A DNA stretch of 64,000 nt, taken from contig JAAEQC010000041.1 of assembly GCA_024231905.1 (NCBI GenBank), forward strand, positions 1 through 64,000, written 5' to 3'. A program made the position numbers and the translations under genes. Shown here piece by piece: positions 20,156-28,356 of the stretch. Source of the DNA: a bacterium. Lineage in GTDB: Bacteria > Krumholzibacteriota > Krumholzibacteriia > LZORAL124-64-63. Position 1 is the first letter of the stretch. Each line of letters opens with the position of its first letter. Under the pieces are notes generated by a model that worked only from the letters and a program-made list of their open reading frames with translations, made no database searches and was not told where the DNA came from.

Positions 20156-20400
20156 CGAACCCGGGCGCCCCTCGCCTGGGCCGACGCTGCCGCCTCCTCC
20201 GCTCGGTGCCCCGGCTTCAACGCTGGAGCGCCTCAGCGCACTCCAGGACCGGCTCTCCGCCGGAATCGTCCAACAGTTGGACGCTCCCCACTCGCGGAAC
20301 CCCATGACGGGCTCGGTCCAACCTCCGCTGGCGGAAAAGCCGCCGCCAAGTAGATGTCGTGGGTTACCGCATGACCACGATCCCTTGGGTTATAATGCCG

Positions 20401-20862
20401 CTATGGTGCCGCATCTCTGACCGTGATGTGGAAATTCGCCGTAGCGGACCCGCCCCGGTCGTCGTGCGCCGAGACGATGACGTAGCGCTCGGGCATATCG
20501 GTCGCTTGCGCCCACATCCAGAAATCGCCGGTGCGCGGCCCGATGCCGGATACGGGGATGCGTCCCGCCATGACGTCGCTCCACGACACGAGGACCTCCT
20601 GCTCGAAGCGCACGGGGTCGCCATCCACGTCGGACGCGGTGAAGTGCAGGCGGATCGTGTCTCCGACCACGGCGAAGGTGTCGGACTGGGCGAGGATGGT
20701 CGGGGGGTAATTGTCCTTGATGGGAGGGACGACGGTTTCTTTTTCGACGCAGCCGACCAGGGGGACGAGCGCCACCAGCACCGCTGTGCAGAGACCCGAG
20801 TTCAGCTTCCGGTATGATCGCAGCAACCATACTCCCTTCGGAAACGTCGGCTCAAAGCTCAT
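20401..20862 (-). CDS. Small lipoprotein with an Ig/cadherin-like domain
   Basis: About 153 residues from the ATG at 20862. A TTG at 20826, with GGGAG five bases upstream, would give a more compact signal peptide (LRSYRKLNSGLCTAV...) and may be the true start. The lipobox is LVGC. The mature domain has a pattern typical of cadherin or Ig-like repeats: YPPTILAQSDTFAVVGDTIR, FTASDVDGDPV, VIVSAHDDRGGSATANFHITV. It is probably anchored in the outer or inner membrane. No partner gene is evident. Confidence 0.6.
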   Translation of the reverse strand: MSFEPTFPKGVWLLRSYRKLNSGLCTAVLVALVPLVGCVEKETVVPPIKDNYPPTILAQSDTFAVVGDTIRLHFTASDVDGDPVRFEQEVLVSWSDVMAGRIPVSGIGPRTGDFWMWAQATDMPERYVIVSAHDDRGGSATANFHITVRDAAP

Positions 20863-21075
20863 GTTGGGCACTTCAATCCTCTCCGTGTCCGCTTGGCGAT
20901 ACAGTCGGAGTAGGCCGGATGCGCCAGGACCGCTCCCAACAGGAATAGGATTCCGACTCCCGAGTATGCCGATTCGTGACGACTACCTGGCAGGTTCCCC
21001 GGTCCTCGACCGGTCCTCCAAGCATCATGCCGGCAGCACGTACGAATCATCGCCCACATTCCAAGGCGCTTGAAC

Positions 21076-21858
21076 TCACCGCAACGCCCCCTGCACCGCC
21101 TCCAGATACTCGCCGTTCGCGCCGAGGTCGTTGTGCCCGACGCCCCCGATGACCTGCATCGTCGCCATGCCATTCCTGAAGCGGCTCAACAATTTCTCCG
21201 TACTCGCACGAGGAATTACCTCGTCGTACTCCGCCGCGATGATCGTCGTCGGCGTCTCGATATCGGGCGCGTACTTGCCGGACTCGTACCGGTCACGGAG
21301 CAGCAACCGGACGGGCACGAGCGGGTAGGCAGCGGTGGCGACGCCCAGAATGCTGTCGTAGGGCGTCACGAGGATCAGGCGCGCCACCGGATATCGACTC
21401 GCGAGCCGCACGGCGACGCCGGAGCCGAGGCTGCGTCCGATGACCGCGACATCCGGATGCCGGCTGCGGACCTTCTCGTAGAGCGCGGCCGCGTCGCCGT
21501 GGATGGCCTGTTCGGTCGGTTTGCCGGTGCTGCCGCCATATCCGCGGTAGTGAAGCAGGAACAGAGCATGATCGGGAAAAGCACGGGAAAAGACGTCGAG
21601 GTTCTGCGACACGTCTTCCCCGTTGCCGCCGAAATAGATGATGGCCTTGGCGCCGTCAAGAGGCCGCACGGTGACCACGAGCTCCGCCCCGTCGACGGGC
21701 AGCACCATGGTCGATTCCGGCGCCCTGACCCGGCGGGGTTGGGGAAAGTAGAGGAGGGATCGCTGCAGCAGGAACATGGCCACGCAGATGGCCAGATAGA
21801 CCAGGACGATGATCGCGATAGTGATCAAGACACCACGTTTCATGGCCTTCAGACCCAC
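21076..21858 (-). CDS. Membrane-anchored alpha/beta hydrolase (ABHD13/FrsA-like)
   Basis: 260 residues from a GTG at 21858 with AAGGGG six bases upstream; ATGs at 21873 and 21843 are in frame alternatives. One N-terminal membrane segment (VLITIAIIVLVYLAICVAMFLLQ) anchors the enzyme, with the catalytic domain presumably on the periplasmic side. Visible hydrolase landmarks: YFGGNGEDV (oxyanion region), LLHYRGYGGSTG, the nucleophile elbow VIGRSLGSG, AEYDEVIP (likely acid) and GVGHNDL (His). The triad is complete. The substrate is unknown. Confidence 0.85.
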   Translation of the reverse strand: MGLKAMKRGVLITIAIIVLVYLAICVAMFLLQRSLLYFPQPRRVRAPESTMVLPVDGAELVVTVRPLDGAKAIIYFGGNGEDVSQNLDVFSRAFPDHALFLLHYRGYGGSTGKPTEQAIHGDAAALYEKVRSRHPDVAVIGRSLGSGVAVRLASRYPVARLILVTPYDSILGVATAAYPLVPVRLLLRDRYESGKYAPDIETPTTIIAAEYDEVIPRASTEKLLSRFRNGMATMQVIGGVGHNDLGANGEYLEAVQGALR

Positions 21859-21957
21859 GACATACCCCTTCATTCATGGGCACACCGTACCACGGATCGG
21901 CGGGCGAATTCTCCGGCTATTCATCCATGGAAAGGGAATTCCGCCTCGCTCCCGGAA

Positions 21958-22782
21958 CTACTTCTTCATCATCCCATGAACCATCCGCCGCACCACCATC
22001 CGCGGCACGACCCGCGGCACCATGCTCAGCAGCTGGTTCCGCCGCCCCGGGATCACCATGGCCTTGCCGGTCAGGTACCCTTCGTACCCAGCCCGCGCCG
22101 CCTCGCCGGCGTCCATGCGCTTGGCCTCGCGGCGCTTGAACTCGACCAGGGCGGCCTCATCCACGGTACCGTCGTCAGCCACGACTCCGGCGGGGATCAT
22201 CTGATTGGTCGTGCAGAAGTTCGTCTTGGTGGGACCGGGCAGGAAGGCCGTCACGTGCACGCCCGTGCCGCGCAGTTCCTCGTGGAGGGCCTCCGAGAAG
22301 GACGTGACGAAGGCCTTGGTGGCGAAGTAGACCGCCATAAGGGGCCCGGGCTGGAAGCCGGCGGTGGAGGAGACGTTCAGGATGCCCCGGTAACCGTCGC
22401 CGGCCCGCAAGGAGGGCAACAACAGGTGGGTCAGGCCCACCAGCGCCGTGACGTTGAGCTGGATCATGCGTTGGTCCACGTCCCAGGACCGCTCGCCGAA
22501 AGGACCATAGGCGCCGACCCCCGCGTTGTTCACCAGGTGGCGGATTCCCGGACCGTCGGCAATCAGGTGCGCAGCCAGGTAGTCGGCTGCGCCCGGTTCG
22601 GACAGGTCGGCCGGCAAGACCCTCACGTCGATCTCGTAGTCCCGGCGCAGGGTCTCGGCCAAGGCCCGGAGCTTGTCCTCGCTGCGGGCCACGAGCACCA
22701 GCGGGTGTCCGTCGGAGGCGAAGAGCCGGGCCAGTTCGAGACCAAGCCCGGCCGAGGCGCCGGTGATGAGTGTGTGGGTCAA
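21958..22782 (-). CDS. Short-chain dehydrogenase/reductase
   Basis: 274 residues from a TTG at 22782, selected because it places the Rossmann motif TGASAGLGLELA right at the N-terminus; the frame is open to 22869, overlapping msrB. Landmarks: VNNAGVGAYGPF, a catalytic Ser in LNVSSTAGF, and YFATK (Tyr and Lys). The C-terminal segment with PGRRNQLLSMVPRVVPR resembles the DltE/acyl-reductase-like SDR group. It is expected to use NAD(P)H; the substrate is unknown. It follows msrB closely on the same strand and is probably co-transcribed. Confidence 0.85.
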   Translation of the reverse strand: MTHTLITGASAGLGLELARLFASDGHPLVLVARSEDKLRALAETLRRDYEIDVRVLPADLSEPGAADYLAAHLIADGPGIRHLVNNAGVGAYGPFGERSWDVDQRMIQLNVTALVGLTHLLLPSLRAGDGYRGILNVSSTAGFQPGPLMAVYFATKAFVTSFSEALHEELRGTGVHVTAFLPGPTKTNFCTTNQMIPAGVVADDGTVDEAALVEFKRREAKRMDAGEAARAGYEGYLTGKAMVIPGRRNQLLSMVPRVVPRMVVRRMVHGMMKK

Positions 22783-22840
22783 TGCATGCTGCGGAAATCT
22801 CGCCGCTCCAGCGGCCTCGATCGCGTCACGTCCCTCCAAG

Positions 22841-23356
22841 CTATTCCCCCTTGTCGGATTCCATTCCACCGGCCGGGCGCGTCTTCAACTCCTCGTCGCT
22901 GATGAACAGGAGCGAGGCCGAATTCACGCAGTAGCGCAGTCCCGTGGGCCGCGGGCCGTCATCGAAGACGTGGCCCAGGTGGGCATCGCACTTGTTGCAG
23001 GTGATCTCGTAGCGGACCATACCCAGGCTCAGGTCCTTCTTCTGCCCCACGGCGGCGTCCGAGACGGGGGCGAAGTAACTGGGCCAACCGCTGCCCGACT
23101 CGAACTTGGCCCGCGAGTCGAACAGGTCGGAGCCGCAACCGGCGCAGGTGTAGACGCCCTCGGCCTTGTGGTTCCAGTACTTGCCCGTGAACGGGCGCTC
23201 GGTTGCGCTGCAGCGCATCACCTGGTACTGCTCGGGTGAGAGGATCCTTTGCCAGTCTGCGTCGCTTTTCTTCACCTTCTTCTCCCCGCCGGCCAGTGCC
23301 GTGCCGGCCACCAGGACGCCCAGGAGCAGGGTGCCGGCCATGATTCGTCGCTTCAT
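22841..23356 (-). CDS. msrB: Exported peptide-methionine (R)-S-oxide reductase
   Basis: 171 residues. A signal peptide (MKRRIMAGTLLLGVLVAGTALAGG) makes this a periplasmic MsrB. The enzyme reduces methionine-R-sulfoxide in proteins. Seen: zinc Cys pairs C71-C74 (CAGC) and C120-C123 (CNKC), GSGWPSYFAPV, HLGHVFDDGP, and the catalytic Cys143 in RYCVNSASL; Cys49 in RCSATE is the probable resolving Cys. No msrA is nearby. The ribosome-binding site is GGAAGGA, and an inverted repeat lies just upstream (23374-23390). Confidence 0.95.
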   Translation of the reverse strand: MKRRIMAGTLLLGVLVAGTALAGGEKKVKKSDADWQRILSPEQYQVMRCSATERPFTGKYWNHKAEGVYTCAGCGSDLFDSRAKFESGSGWPSYFAPVSDAAVGQKKDLSLGMVRYEITCNKCDAHLGHVFDDGPRPTGLRYCVNSASLLFISDEELKTRPAGGMESDKGE

Positions 23357-23373
23357 ATCCGGTCCTTCCGGCG

Positions 23374-23390
23374 GTTATCAGCAAGATAAC
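23374..23390 (-). promoter_or_regulatory. Inverted repeat upstream of msrB
   Basis: GTTATC-5-GATAAC is a perfect 6+6 repeat that extends by one more pair (C/G) outside. It sits 18-34 bases before the msrB start codon, overlapping where a -10 box or leader would be. It may be an operator for a regulator, or a small leader hairpin. Confidence 0.4.
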
Positions 23391-23425
23391 GGCATTTCAC
23401 CGCTCCTGCTTCCGGGTACGAAGAC

Positions 23426-23453
23426 GGCGCCCCCGTTGTGACACGGGAGCGCC
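23426..23453 (-). terminator. Hairpin after the cyclophilin gene
   Basis: GGCGC/GCGCC and CCCGT/ACGGG pair around a 6-base loop with one internal mismatch, 24 bases past the stop of the cyclophilin gene. Only a short T-containing stretch follows, so termination may be partial before msrB. Confidence 0.5.
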
Positions 23454-23477
23454 GATGCCGAGTGCGGAAGGAGGCGC

Positions 23478-24008
<531 letters not shown>

Positions 24009-24132
24009 GGGAAGCTCCTCGGCTGGGGGTGCGGGCATCGGAGCCCGTTGACATCGTACCCGCCGTAATGTAGTGGATCGGGGGAAGATGGCCAATATCG
24101 ATCCGCAGTATCACCGAACCGGGGAGCCGTCC

Positions 24133-25233
24133 ATGCAGACCGCCACCGCCAGCAAAGTCTTCCTCTTGCTCCTGGTGGTCGGCGTCACGGCCATCTTCCT
24201 GTCCATGATCAAGCCCTTCATCATGGCCGTCCTGCTGGCGGGCATCTTCGCCTCCCTGGCCCAGCCCCTGTACCGACGCTGCCTGCGCTTGACGCGGGAC
24301 CGGAGATCCGGCGCCGCCGTCCTCACCCTGCTGGTGATCGTCCTGGTGATCATCGTACCGCTGGGCTCGGTGCTGGGCATCGTCACCGCCCAGGCGGTGG
24401 GCGTGGCGGGATCGGTCACGCCCTGGGTGGAGCACAAGCTCGCCAACCCGGACGAGATCATGGTGTGGCTCCAGGGACAGAGCTTCTACGACCGCATCGA
24501 ACCCTTCCAGGACGACATCTTCACCCGTGCCGGCGAACTGGTGGCCTGGCTGAGCCGCTTCCTGGTGAACGGCCTGTCCATGGCCACCGCGGGCACGGTC
24601 CACTTCCTGTTCATGCTCTCGATCATGCTCTACTCCATGTACTTCTTCCTCCTGGACGGGGAGAAGCTCCTGGACCGCATCCTCTACTACCTGCCGCTGG
24701 CCGACGAGGACGAGCGCCGCCTGCTGGGGAAGTTCCGCTCGGTGACGCGGGCCACCCTCAAGGGGACGGCGGTCATCGGCGCCCTCCAGGGAGGCCTGGC
24801 GGGACTGGCCTTCGCCGTAGTCGGCATCCCGAGCGCCCTGTTCTGGGCCGTGATCATGACCGTACTCTCCATCATTCCCGGCATCGGCACGGGGCTGATC
24901 TGGGTGCCGGCCGCGGTGATTCTGGCGGCCGGGGGATCCTGGGCCAAAGGCATCGGCCTGGCCATCTTCTGCGGCCTCGTCGTGGGCAGCATCGACAACT
25001 TCCTGCGGCCCCGCCTGGTGGGCAAGGACACCAGGATGCCCGACCTGCTCATCCTCCTGGGGACCATGGGCGGCATCACCCTCTTCGGCATCCTCGGCTT
25101 CATCATCGGACCCATCGTGGCCGCCATCTTCGTGACCGTGTGGGAGATCTACGGAGTGGCCTTCGCGGACGTGCTGCCGCCGGGGCGGTACCGTCCGGGA
25201 ACGGTCGAGCCCGAGGAGGAACAGGAGGCGTAG
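24133..25233 (+). CDS. AI-2E-family (PerM-like) membrane permease
   Basis: 366 residues from the ATG at 24133 with GGGGAG upstream. About eight hydrophobic segments are arranged as in the AI-2E/PerM family: two at the N-terminus (VFLLLLVVGVTAIFLSMI, FIMAVLLAGIFASLAQPLY), one near 75-100, then a soluble loop, then the C-terminal block with GALQGGLAGLAFAVVGIPSAL, PGIGTGLIWVPAAVIL, DNFLRPRLVG and ILGTMGG-like (LLGTMGGITLFGILGFIIGP). DNFLRPRLVG is a strong family signature. Members export autoinducers or exchange ions; the substrate is unknown. Confidence 0.9.
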   Translation: MQTATASKVFLLLLVVGVTAIFLSMIKPFIMAVLLAGIFASLAQPLYRRCLRLTRDRRSGAAVLTLLVIVLVIIVPLGSVLGIVTAQAVGVAGSVTPWVEHKLANPDEIMVWLQGQSFYDRIEPFQDDIFTRAGELVAWLSRFLVNGLSMATAGTVHFLFMLSIMLYSMYFFLLDGEKLLDRILYYLPLADEDERRLLGKFRSVTRATLKGTAVIGALQGGLAGLAFAVVGIPSALFWAVIMTVLSIIPGIGTGLIWVPAAVILAAGGSWAKGIGLAIFCGLVVGSIDNFLRPRLVGKDTRMPDLLILLGTMGGITLFGILGFIIGPIVAAIFVTVWEIYGVAFADVLPPGRYRPGTVEPEEEQEA

Positions 25234-25413
25234 CCTCTTGTTTCCGTTGCGTTACGGATCTTTCGATGCTTGTCAGAACCCGTCGGAATCCCTAGCTTCA
25301 GGTATCCTCTGACAGGGTGGCCATATTGTGGTCCAAGCATGTCCATCCGGACCCGGAAGGTGCTGCGCGTTCGCCTGCTGCCCGCGCCGGCCGGCCTAGG
25401 ACCACCCTGGGGC

Positions 25414-28179
25414 ATGATGAAGAATTCTTCGCTCGCGATATCCCCCGATCGCGTCTTTCGCCGTGCTTTGATCTGGGCATTCCTGTGCCTGGGCACAGCG
25501 GCGATCGGCAGACCACATCCCCAACTCCGCGACGAGGGCGCCACCCCCATGGACGGCATCCACGTCATCGACGGCTCCTATGTCATCGACGCCGGGATCT
25601 TTCAGGTGAACATCACCAACCACGGGCTCATCGGCTCCCACTATACGGACTTCCAGCTCTACTCGAACGCTCCGTCGGCCCAGTGGCCCGGCGGTAGCGG
25701 CGACGAGTACCTCTACGGTGCAGGACTGTGGATCGGCTCCAAAAAGGGTGGTATCCCCGCCGTGACCACCGGCCAGCCCACGCGGGAACTGCGCCCCACG
25801 GAAGACATTCTCGACACCATCTACGAATCCGAACGGGGCAAAGTCGTCCGCCCCACCCTGGCGGAACGGATTGCCGGCCAACGCCTGCCCAACCCCGATG
25901 CGGACGACGACCACGACCAGCGACGCGACGAGGACATCCTCAACGGGCGCGACGACGACGGAGACGGCCGCATCGACGAGGACTTCGCCCAGATCGGCGA
26001 CCAGATGATGGTCGCCACCATGCACGACGACACCCGCCTCGTGCAGGAACTGTATCCCGAACACTCCCCCCTGGGCTTAACCGTGGTCCAGCGCGCGGCT
26101 ACCTGGTCCGACGAGGACTTCGATGATTTCGTGGCCCTGGATTTCGAGATCCGCAACACGGGCTTCTTCGATCTGGAAGACCTCTACCTCGGCTTCTACA
26201 TGGACTGCGATATCCAGAACCGCGGAAACATGGCCAACCAACCCGACGACCACGCGGGATTCTTCAACGGCGTGGCCCGGGACTCCGCGGGCATCTTCCA
26301 CCGGATCCAGGTGGCCTACATGTACGATGGGAACAGCAACGATCCGCTGCCGGGCTACATCGGAGTGGCGCTCCTGGACCACTCCACGGACTTCAGCGGC
26401 CTGCGCGCCCCGGCCGGAGTCGGCGTCTCCGCATTCCGCATCCTCACCACGGGCGCATCGTTCGTCCAGGGGGGCGAACCGCTCTTCGACTCCGACCGCT
26501 ACGCCTTGATGACCAGTCGCCGCATGGACCGCAACACCCGCGCCCGCGAAGCGGACGACTACAAGGTCTTCGTCTCCTCGGGACCGTTCAGGTACGTGAA
26601 GCGGGGCGCGGTCCTCAACTACCGCCTGGCCCTGGTCATCGGTGACGGCCTGGACATGATGCTCCGGTCCGCCCTCCACGCATCCATGGTGCAACGCGGC
26701 GCCTGGTTCAACGCCGACCTCGACATGGAAACGGGCGACCAGGGCCGGGAAACCCTCGTTTGCTACGGCGACCTGCCCCCCGTGTACGGCGCCAAGCCAC
26801 TGGAGACCTACCGGTCCATATTCATGGACGAGCGCTGTATCGGTCCCGATCCGGTCTTCGGCGCCACACCCATCAAGTACGACGAGGATGTCTTCAAGGC
26901 CAACGACGGCCGCACCTGCATCTGGGTCAACGCCGACAACTGCGACGAGTGCTTCAACTACTTCGGAGTCGAATGCACCGTCGAGAACGGGTTATACTGG
27001 CAGATGCCGCGCCGGACCTTCTGGTGGGAACAGTACTCCCACGAGACCGGAATCTGGGGCCGGGAGCACCGGGAGCCCTGGGTCTTCGTCGGTGATCTGC
27101 CGCCCAGGCCGCCCCGCCTGCGGGCGATTCCCGGTGATGGTCAGGTCGAGCTCTTCTGGGACGATCTGAGCGAACACATCCCCGACGACAGGACCGGCGC
27201 CTTCGATTTCGAGAGCTACCGCGTCTGGCGCATCGTCAACTGGACCCGGCCCGCCGGCGTCGACGAGCACCAGACACCGCCGGTCAACTTGTGGTCCATG
27301 ATCGGCGAGTGGGACGTGGTCAACCACATCCCCGCCGGGGTCGGCGACAACACCGTCGACCTCGCCCTCGGCCCCAACACCGGCCTCACAGGTATCCGTT
27401 ACCACCCCGTCTGCCTGGTGGACCGCGCTTTCGCCGGGCTCGAGGAAATCATGCAGGAGGTCGTCAACGCCGACCCGCGCGGTCGCCGGCTCGAACTCCC
27501 GTCACTACGCCTGGACGACGGCACCCCCCGCAGCGGCCTGGAGGCGTTGCTGCCCTGGGAGAACCACGAGGCCGTCCTCGATACCTTCTTCGCTGCCACC
27601 GGTCGCTCGGGCAACTCCGCCGCTGGGATCCTCCCCAAGCGCGGGACTAGGTACTACCACTATGTCGACGATGAAGTGAGCAACAACTTCCGTGCCTACT
27701 ACGCCGTGACCGCCCGCGACCACACGCCCTGGTGGGACGGTTGGAAGTGGGTGCCCACGGGCTACGGCGCCGAGAGTGTGCCAGCTGCCAACTTCGTGAC
27801 CACCAGCGCTCGGCAGAACTCCCAGACTGCCGGCCAACGGTCTGCGCAGGGTGCCAACATCTACGTCTACCCGAACCCGGTGACGCGGGAATCGCTTGCC
27901 GAGTTCGATATGCAGGATACCACCTGGGACAACCCCACCGGCGCCCAGGTCATATGGGCCAACCTGCCCCGGGCTCACAACACGATCCACATCTACACCG
28001 CCGCGGGCGACCTGGTGCAGACCCTCCAGCACGACGGAACCGCCGGCGACGGCACCGCAGCCTGGAATATGGTCAGTCGCAACCAACAGGAGATCAGTTC
28101 GGGGATCTATCTCTACGTAGTGCGATCGGACGACAATCGCTTCGAGGACTTCATCGGGCGGTTTACCGTCGTGCGCTGA
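25414..28179 (+). CDS. Large secreted paralogue 1 of 4, FN3-like domain and C-terminal sorting tail
   Basis: 921 residues from the ATG at 25414 (GGGG upstream). Signal peptide at about 1-32. Residues 45-130 are nearly invariant in all four paralogues (GIHVIDGSYVIDAG, QVNITNHGLIGSHYTDFQLY, APSAQWPGGSGDEYLYGAGL). Residues 162-191 are an Asp-rich calcium-type loop (NGRDDDGDGRIDEDF). A middle domain carries FVQGGEPLFDSDRYALM and SGPFRYVKRG; then a Cys cluster (C..NADNCDECF...C), an FN3-like domain (PGDGQVELFWDD, SYRVWRIVNWTRPAG), and residues 816-921 form the tail IYVYPNPV...IGRFTVVR. The passenger is presumably exported and anchored or released via the tail. I recognise no characterised homologue. 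Confidence 0.88.
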   Translation: MMKNSSLAISPDRVFRRALIWAFLCLGTAAIGRPHPQLRDEGATPMDGIHVIDGSYVIDAGIFQVNITNHGLIGSHYTDFQLYSNAPSAQWPGGSGDEYLYGAGLWIGSKKGGIPAVTTGQPTRELRPTEDILDTIYESERGKVVRPTLAERIAGQRLPNPDADDDHDQRRDEDILNGRDDDGDGRIDEDFAQIGDQMMVATMHDDTRLVQELYPEHSPLGLTVVQRAATWSDEDFDDFVALDFEIRNTGFFDLEDLYLGFYMDCDIQNRGNMANQPDDHAGFFNGVARDSAGIFHRIQVAYMYDGNSNDPLPGYIGVALLDHSTDFSGLRAPAGVGVSAFRILTTGASFVQGGEPLFDSDRYALMTSRRMDRNTRAREADDYKVFVSSGPFRYVKRGAVLNYRLALVIGDGLDMMLRSALHASMVQRGAWFNADLDMETGDQGRETLVCYGDLPPVYGAKPLETYRSIFMDERCIGPDPVFGATPIKYDEDVFKANDGRTCIWVNADNCDECFNYFGVECTVENGLYWQMPRRTFWWEQYSHETGIWGREHREPWVFVGDLPPRPPRLRAIPGDGQVELFWDDLSEHIPDDRTGAFDFESYRVWRIVNWTRPAGVDEHQTPPVNLWSMIGEWDVVNHIPAGVGDNTVDLALGPNTGLTGIRYHPVCLVDRAFAGLEEIMQEVVNADPRGRRLELPSLRLDDGTPRSGLEALLPWENHEAVLDTFFAATGRSGNSAAGILPKRGTRYYHYVDDEVSNNFRAYYAVTARDHTPWWDGWKWVPTGYGAESVPAANFVTTSARQNSQTAGQRSAQGANIYVYPNPVTRESLAEFDMQDTTWDNPTGAQVIWANLPRAHNTIHIYTAAGDLVQTLQHDGTAGDGTAAWNMVSRNQQEISSGIYLYVVRSDDNRFEDFIGRFTVVR

Positions 28180-28356
28180 GGCGTTCGTTGTCCGTGACCG
28201 GCACGGATAACCCCTTGTCCGGGTAGGACTCCCGCCGTTTCCACAACTTGCACCGGGACAATCGACCACGTATTATCAGAAGTCCCGACAGGATACATGG
28301 GACGGTGCGGCGTTCGCCCGTAGTGCACCGGTCCAGTATGTTCCTGTCCGAGGGGA

